Below are positions 5,356 to 7,516 of a stretch of DNA of 7,516 nucleotides, one piece after another (the first letter of the stretch is position 1; each line of letters begins with the position of its first letter). This DNA comes from Acholeplasmataceae bacterium. GTDB lineage: Bacteria > Bacillota_I > Bacilli_A > Acholeplasmatales > Acholeplasmataceae. The DNA lies in the NCBI GenBank assembly GCA_003518475.1, contig DOYO01000151.1:4757-12272 (forward strand). Direction: 5' to 3'. The notes beneath the pieces were generated by a model, which was given only the letters and a program-made list of their open reading frames with translations, was not told where the DNA came from and did not search any database. Both the position numbers and the translations under genes were made by a program.

Positions 5356-5634
5356 ATGATTGTAGATACAGATTTTGGACAATTTGAAATGATTAAGAAC
5401 TACCGGGATGCATTCGATCTCGTCAAGTTCCATGAACGTTATGTCGATGTAGCCTTTGACAGATACACTTATTTAGTTGGTGATATGTCTTCAGGTCTTT
5501 TACGCATCAAAGGTTTCAATTCGGATGCGAAAAGCCCAAACGGGTATAAGAGAATACCAGATTATTTAAACGAATCCTGCAACGTCAACGGTCCTCACTA
5601 CGTACTTAAGAGAATGAAACCGACCGCAGAGTGA
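5356..5634 (+). CDS. yutD: YutD-family (DUF1027) protein
   Basis: The 92-aa product fits the YutD/DUF1027 family of small proteins found across Bacilli: F-F-MIKNYRDAFDLVKFHERYVDVAFDRY pattern at 8-37, then YLVGDMSSGLLRIKGF (39-54) and IPDYLNESCN followed by PHYVLKRM near the C-terminus. No biochemical function is established for the family as far as I know. The ribosome binding site AGGTG (5346-5350) overlaps the end of ispDF and the ATG is 2 nt past its stop, so it is the last gene of the cdaA operon. In B. subtilis yutD and the NifU-like yutI lie in the same chromosomal area, which agrees with the next gene here. No signal peptide or membrane segment is visible. Confidence 0.8.
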   Translation: MIVDTDFGQFEMIKNYRDAFDLVKFHERYVDVAFDRYTYLVGDMSSGLLRIKGFNSDAKSPNGYKRIPDYLNESCNVNGPHYVLKRMKPTAE

Positions 5635-5640
5635 TATTGT

Positions 5641-5669
5641 TTGAATAAATGCATCATCTAGTATATACT
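5641..5669 (+). promoter_or_regulatory. predicted promoter of the nifU-like gene
   Basis: TTGAAT (5641-5646) and TATACT (5664-5669) are spaced by exactly 17 nt, each one or two mismatches from consensus. The start would fall near 5676, about 20 nt before the ATG. This separates the NifU-like gene from the cdaA operon, although no terminator was seen between them, so read-through is possible. Confidence 0.65.
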
Positions 5670-5696
5670 TATATGTGCAAAGGACAGGTGAATTAA

Positions 5697-5927
5697 ATGA
5701 CTGATACCAAACAACAAGTCTTGGACTTGATTCATAAGGTTAGACCATACTTACAAAGAGACGGTGGAGACATTGAAGTGATTAATGTTGAAGACGGTAT
5801 CGTTTATGTAAAGATGCTTGGAGCATGCGACGGATGCATGGCGTTAGACGTCACCTTGAAACAAGGGATTGAAACCATGCTGTTGGAAAATGTTCCCGGT
5901 GTGATTGCAGTTATTACAGTAGACTAA
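5697..5927 (+). CDS. NifU-like Fe-S cluster scaffold/carrier protein
   Basis: This is a stand-alone NifU C-terminal domain (Nfu/YutI type), 76 aa, which is the domain's usual size. Such proteins bind a labile 4Fe-4S cluster between two subunits and pass it to target enzymes; IspG and IspH of the MEP pathway are typical clients in general, though that link is inferred here. Visible signature elements are RPYLQRDGGDIEV (16-28), GIVYVKMLGACDGC with the cluster-ligating Cys44 and Cys47 (CxxC), LDVTLKQGIE (50-59) and the VPGV end. AGGTG (5686-5690) lies 6 nt before the ATG. The gene has its own promoter and terminator. Confidence 0.95.
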   Translation: MTDTKQQVLDLIHKVRPYLQRDGGDIEVINVEDGIVYVKMLGACDGCMALDVTLKQGIETMLLENVPGVIAVITVD

Positions 5928-5930
5928 GAT

Positions 5931-5957
5931 AAAATAACGACGAAGGTCGTTTTTTTT
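5931..5957 (+). terminator. intrinsic terminator after the nifU-like gene
   Basis: AACGAC (5936-5941) and GTCGTT (5946-5951) form a 6-bp stem around the tetraloop GAAG, followed by an uninterrupted T-run to 5957. It starts a few bases after the stop codon. Confidence 0.9.
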
Positions 5958-5971
5958 ATGGTCTTTAATTG

Positions 5972-5977
5972 TATAAT
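5972..5977 (+). promoter_or_regulatory. candidate -10 box of the degV gene
   Basis: A perfect TATAAT occurs 15 nt past the terminator T-run. The sequence 17 nt upstream (GTTTTT) is a poor -35 box, so the call rests on the -10 box and on the gene's position between two terminators. Start expected near 5984, about 40 nt before the ATG. Confidence 0.5.
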
Positions 5978-6025
5978 AATGATAGGAACTCTTCATCGTG
6001 AATAATAATATAAATAGGAGGACAT

Positions 6026-6868
6026 ATGCAAAGAAAAGTAGGAATCGTGGTGGATTCAACATTTGGACTTGATCCAAATTATGTGAAGGACAATCAAATT
6101 ATTGTCGTTCCACTAAATGTACTGATTGATAATAAAGAGTATATTGACGGCGAGATCCATCCGGATGTTGTTGTCGATGCTTTAAAAAACAAGAAAACAG
6201 TCAAAACTAGCCAACCTGCACCCGAATTGTTTTTAAAAGCCTTTGAAGATCAGTTGAAGAGGTATGAGGATGTCATCTGCATGACGATATCAAAATCACT
6301 TTCTGGAACCATCAACAGCGCGAACTTAGCGAAGACCTTGGTGGAAAGCGAACACGTCTATGTTGAAGATACCGAATCCAATATCAACGGCGCTGCATAT
6401 CTGGCCGAAAAACTAATTGAGTATCTAGATGAAGGTCATTCTGTTCAAGAAGGACTTCGTCATTTGGGTGAGTTAAAGGAAAAAGGATCCTTAGTCTTCA
6501 CGGTCGATAACCTGCAGCAGCTTGTTACCAACGGCAGACTTTCCAGGGTTCAAGGATTCATCGGAAACATATTAAAGATTAAACCGATTCTCCGCTTCTC
6601 AAGAGGTGTTCTCGCTGTGGAAGCGAAAGTGAGAAGCTTCAACAATGTTGTCTTATATCTCCTTAATGAAACGAAAAAATTGATGGTTTTCGGTAAGGTT
6701 GTTGTCCGGATCGCATACGTCGATAGAAGCACGGAAGCGAAGATTTTAGAACACGAATTATTTCAGCTTGGTGAGAACGTCACCATCAAGATTACGGGTG
6801 TCATCAGTCCTGTTGTCAGTGCACATGTTGGCTTAGGCGGACTAGGGATTTACATAACAAACGAGTAA
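6026..6868 (+). CDS. DegV family fatty-acid-binding protein (FakB type)
   Basis: DegV/FakB proteins hold a fatty acid in a deep pocket and present it to the kinase FakA, which makes acyl-phosphate for phospholipid synthesis from exogenous or recycled fatty acids. The 280-aa length is typical. Visible elements are IVVDST at 7-12, the KTSQPAP loop with Thr61, TISKSLSGTINSA with Ser93, VDNLQQLVTNGRLS (160-173, equivalent to the family's L-YL-KGGRI region), KIKPIL and SPVVSAHVGLGGLG with His267. Thr61, Ser93 and the His match the residues that contact the fatty-acid carboxylate in FakB. AGGAGG (6016-6021) lies 4 nt from the ATG. It is flanked by terminators, so it is probably monocistronic. No fakA is in the window. 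Assignment to DegV is firm; lipid specificity is unknown. Confidence 0.94.
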   Translation: MQRKVGIVVDSTFGLDPNYVKDNQIIVVPLNVLIDNKEYIDGEIHPDVVVDALKNKKTVKTSQPAPELFLKAFEDQLKRYEDVICMTISKSLSGTINSANLAKTLVESEHVYVEDTESNINGAAYLAEKLIEYLDEGHSVQEGLRHLGELKEKGSLVFTVDNLQQLVTNGRLSRVQGFIGNILKIKPILRFSRGVLAVEAKVRSFNNVVLYLLNETKKLMVFGKVVVRIAYVDRSTEAKILEHELFQLGENVTIKITGVISPVVSAHVGLGGLGIYITNE

Positions 6869-6889
6869 AACGCGGAAACGCGTTTTTTT
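6867..6889 (+). terminator. intrinsic terminator after degV
   Basis: AAAACGCG (6867-6874) and CGCGTTTT (6879-6886) pair around a GAAA tetraloop, with the T-run extending to 6889. The stem overlaps the stop codon. The CGCG core gives a short but stable hairpin. Confidence 0.92.
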
Positions 6890-6909
6890 AATAGATTAGC
6901 ATGAAAATA

Positions 6910-6918
6910 TGATATAAT
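6910..6918 (+). promoter_or_regulatory. extended -10 promoter of the S1-pgi unit
   Basis: TGATATAAT is an extended -10 element identical in all nine bases to the one in front of cdaA. No good -35 box is present at 16-19 nt. The start would be near 6925, so the 5' UTR is very short (about 13 nt) and would begin at about the ribosome binding site. Confidence 0.6.
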
Positions 6919-6937
6919 TTGAACGAGGTTTTTGGAT

Positions 6938-7261
6938 ATGAAAATAAATGATCAAATTGTATGTAAAATCACAGGTATTCAGTCCTACGGTGTATTTGTC
7001 ACCTATGAGGACTACATAGGACTCATTCATATTTCAGAGGTATCTGATCAGTTTGTCTCTTCCATCGAAGAAATTCTTTGTGTTGGTGATGAGGTAGAGA
7101 CTGTTGTTTTAGAAATTGATGAAGAGAATAAACGCTTGAAATTGTCTTATAAACAAGCACATCCCATCAATCCAAGAATTCAAAAAATGGTAAAAATCAA
7201 AATAGGGTTTCATTCCTTATCCAAGGCATTGCCTCATTGGATAGAAAAAGCGAAAAAATGA
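6938..7261 (+). CDS. S1-domain RNA-binding protein (YugI/CvfD-like)
   Basis: The 107-aa protein has one S1 (OB-fold) RNA-binding domain over residues 1-71: IVCKITGIQSYGVFV, YIGLIHISEVSDQFV, VGDEV-T-VLEID and LKLSYKQ. A C-terminal tail carries GFHSLSKALPHWIEKAKK (about 90-107), resembling the F-L-LP-WI tail of the Bacillota general-stress protein 13 / CvfD family, which binds ribosomes or RNA and affects gene expression post-transcriptionally. The ATG at 6938 is 8 nt from GAGGT (6925-6929). A TTG at 6932 would be 2 nt away, so the ATG is preferred. It lies 13 nt upstream of pgi and is probably co-transcribed; the S1-pgi adjacency also occurs in other Bacillota. The regulatory target is unknown. 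Confidence 0.9.
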   Translation: MKINDQIVCKITGIQSYGVFVTYEDYIGLIHISEVSDQFVSSIEEILCVGDEVETVVLEIDEENKRLKLSYKQAHPINPRIQKMVKIKIGFHSLSKALPHWIEKAKK

Positions 7262-7274
7262 AAGGAAATTACAC

Positions 7275-7516
7275 ATGGCACACATTCAATTAACAGTAAA
7301 TGACGCACGTTCATTCTTAGACGTCAAACCAGAGAGTTTACAGAATAAGGTCAACGAACTGCATCAGATGATTCATGAAAAAACAGGAAAAGGAAACGAC
7401 TATCTCGGATGGTTGGACTTACCTATCCATTATGACAAGGCGGAATATGCACGTATTTTAGCATCTGCGAAACGTATCCAGGAACAGTCAAAGATTTTAG
7501 TTGTTATTGGAATCGG
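7275..7516 (+). CDS. pgi: glucose-6-phosphate isomerase, N-terminal part (truncated by window edge)
   Basis: This glycolytic enzyme interconverts glucose 6-phosphate and fructose 6-phosphate. The first 80 codons are visible (family about 430-450 aa in Bacillota). They contain the diagnostic GKGNDYLGWLDLPIHYDK (about 39-56), an EYARI-ASAKRIQEQS helix and the strand LVVIGIG that leads into the G-G-S-G sugar-phosphate loop just outside the window. AAAGGA (7261-7266) overlaps the stop of the S1 gene and lies 8 nt before the ATG. Identification is clear despite truncation. The likely promoter is the one upstream of the S1 gene. Confidence 0.96.
   Translation, partial: MAHIQLTVNDARSFLDVKPESLQNKVNELHQMIHEKTGKGNDYLGWLDLPIHYDKAEYARILASAKRIQEQSKILVVIGI

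Noticed and set aside
6932..6937. TTG start for the S1 gene at 6932
   Set aside because: Spacing of 2 nt from GAGGT is too short; the ATG at 6938 is spaced 8 nt.
1..7516. Alternative genetic code with UGA = Trp as in mycoplasmas
   Set aside because: UGA ends cdaA, the 59-aa protein, the PAS protein, the cyclo-ligase, yutD and the S1 gene at sensible places, and Trp is encoded by UGG throughout.
1..7516. CRISPR arrays, insertion sequences, phage genes, tRNA or rRNA genes
   Set aside because: No regularly spaced repeats, transposase-like ORFs, terminal inverted repeats with target duplications, or cloverleaf sequences were found on either strand.

Overview
The window looks like chromosomal core DNA from a low-GC Bacillota/Mycoplasmatota organism, probably an Acholeplasma- or Izemoplasma-like lineage. 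AT-rich -10 boxes, strong AGGAGG-type ribosome binding sites, compact hairpin plus T-run terminators and the gene set (cdaA, yutD, a stand-alone NifU domain, degV/fakB, a yugI/cvfD-like S1 gene next to pgi) all point that way. UGA is a stop codon here (cdaA, the PAS protein, ispDF's upstream neighbour, the S1 gene) and Trp is UGG, so the UGA=Trp mycoplasmas are excluded. The taxon is inferred, not proven.

Layout. (1) 1-740, minus strand: the N-terminal 246 codons of the ribosome-associated GTPase HflX, running off the left edge. (2) 741-1192: a 450-bp divergent control region. It holds a minus-strand promoter, a dyad at the expected start of transcription, a 14-16 codon upstream ORF with a strong Shine-Dalgarno, a 13-bp direct repeat, further hairpins, and the extended -10 promoter of the plus-strand operon. 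(3) 1193-5634: a tightly packed, mostly overlapping plus-strand operon: cdaA (c-di-AMP synthase), a 59-aa membrane protein, a membrane PAS-PAS-degenerate-GGDEF protein, 5-formyl-THF cyclo-ligase, a fused IspD-IspF enzyme and a YutD-family protein. (4) 5641-5957: a monocistronic NifU-like Fe-S scaffold gene with its own promoter and terminator. (5) 5972-6889: a DegV/FakB-type fatty-acid-binding protein with promoter and terminator. (6) 6910-7516: an S1-domain RNA-binding protein followed 13 bp later by the start of glucose-6-phosphate isomerase, which runs off the right edge.

The gene contents are mostly housekeeping. The points most worth attention are the cdaA neighbourhood and the hflX leader. 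The usual cdaA-cdaR-glmM arrangement is replaced by a tiny single-pass membrane protein and a membrane protein that resembles the front half of the c-di-AMP phosphodiesterase GdpP (membrane, PAS, catalytically dead GGDEF) but has no DHH/DHHA1 domain. HflX is preceded by a long leader that looks built for translation-dependent control. IspDF carries an internal, perfectly placed ribosome binding site and ATG exactly at the IspF domain boundary.
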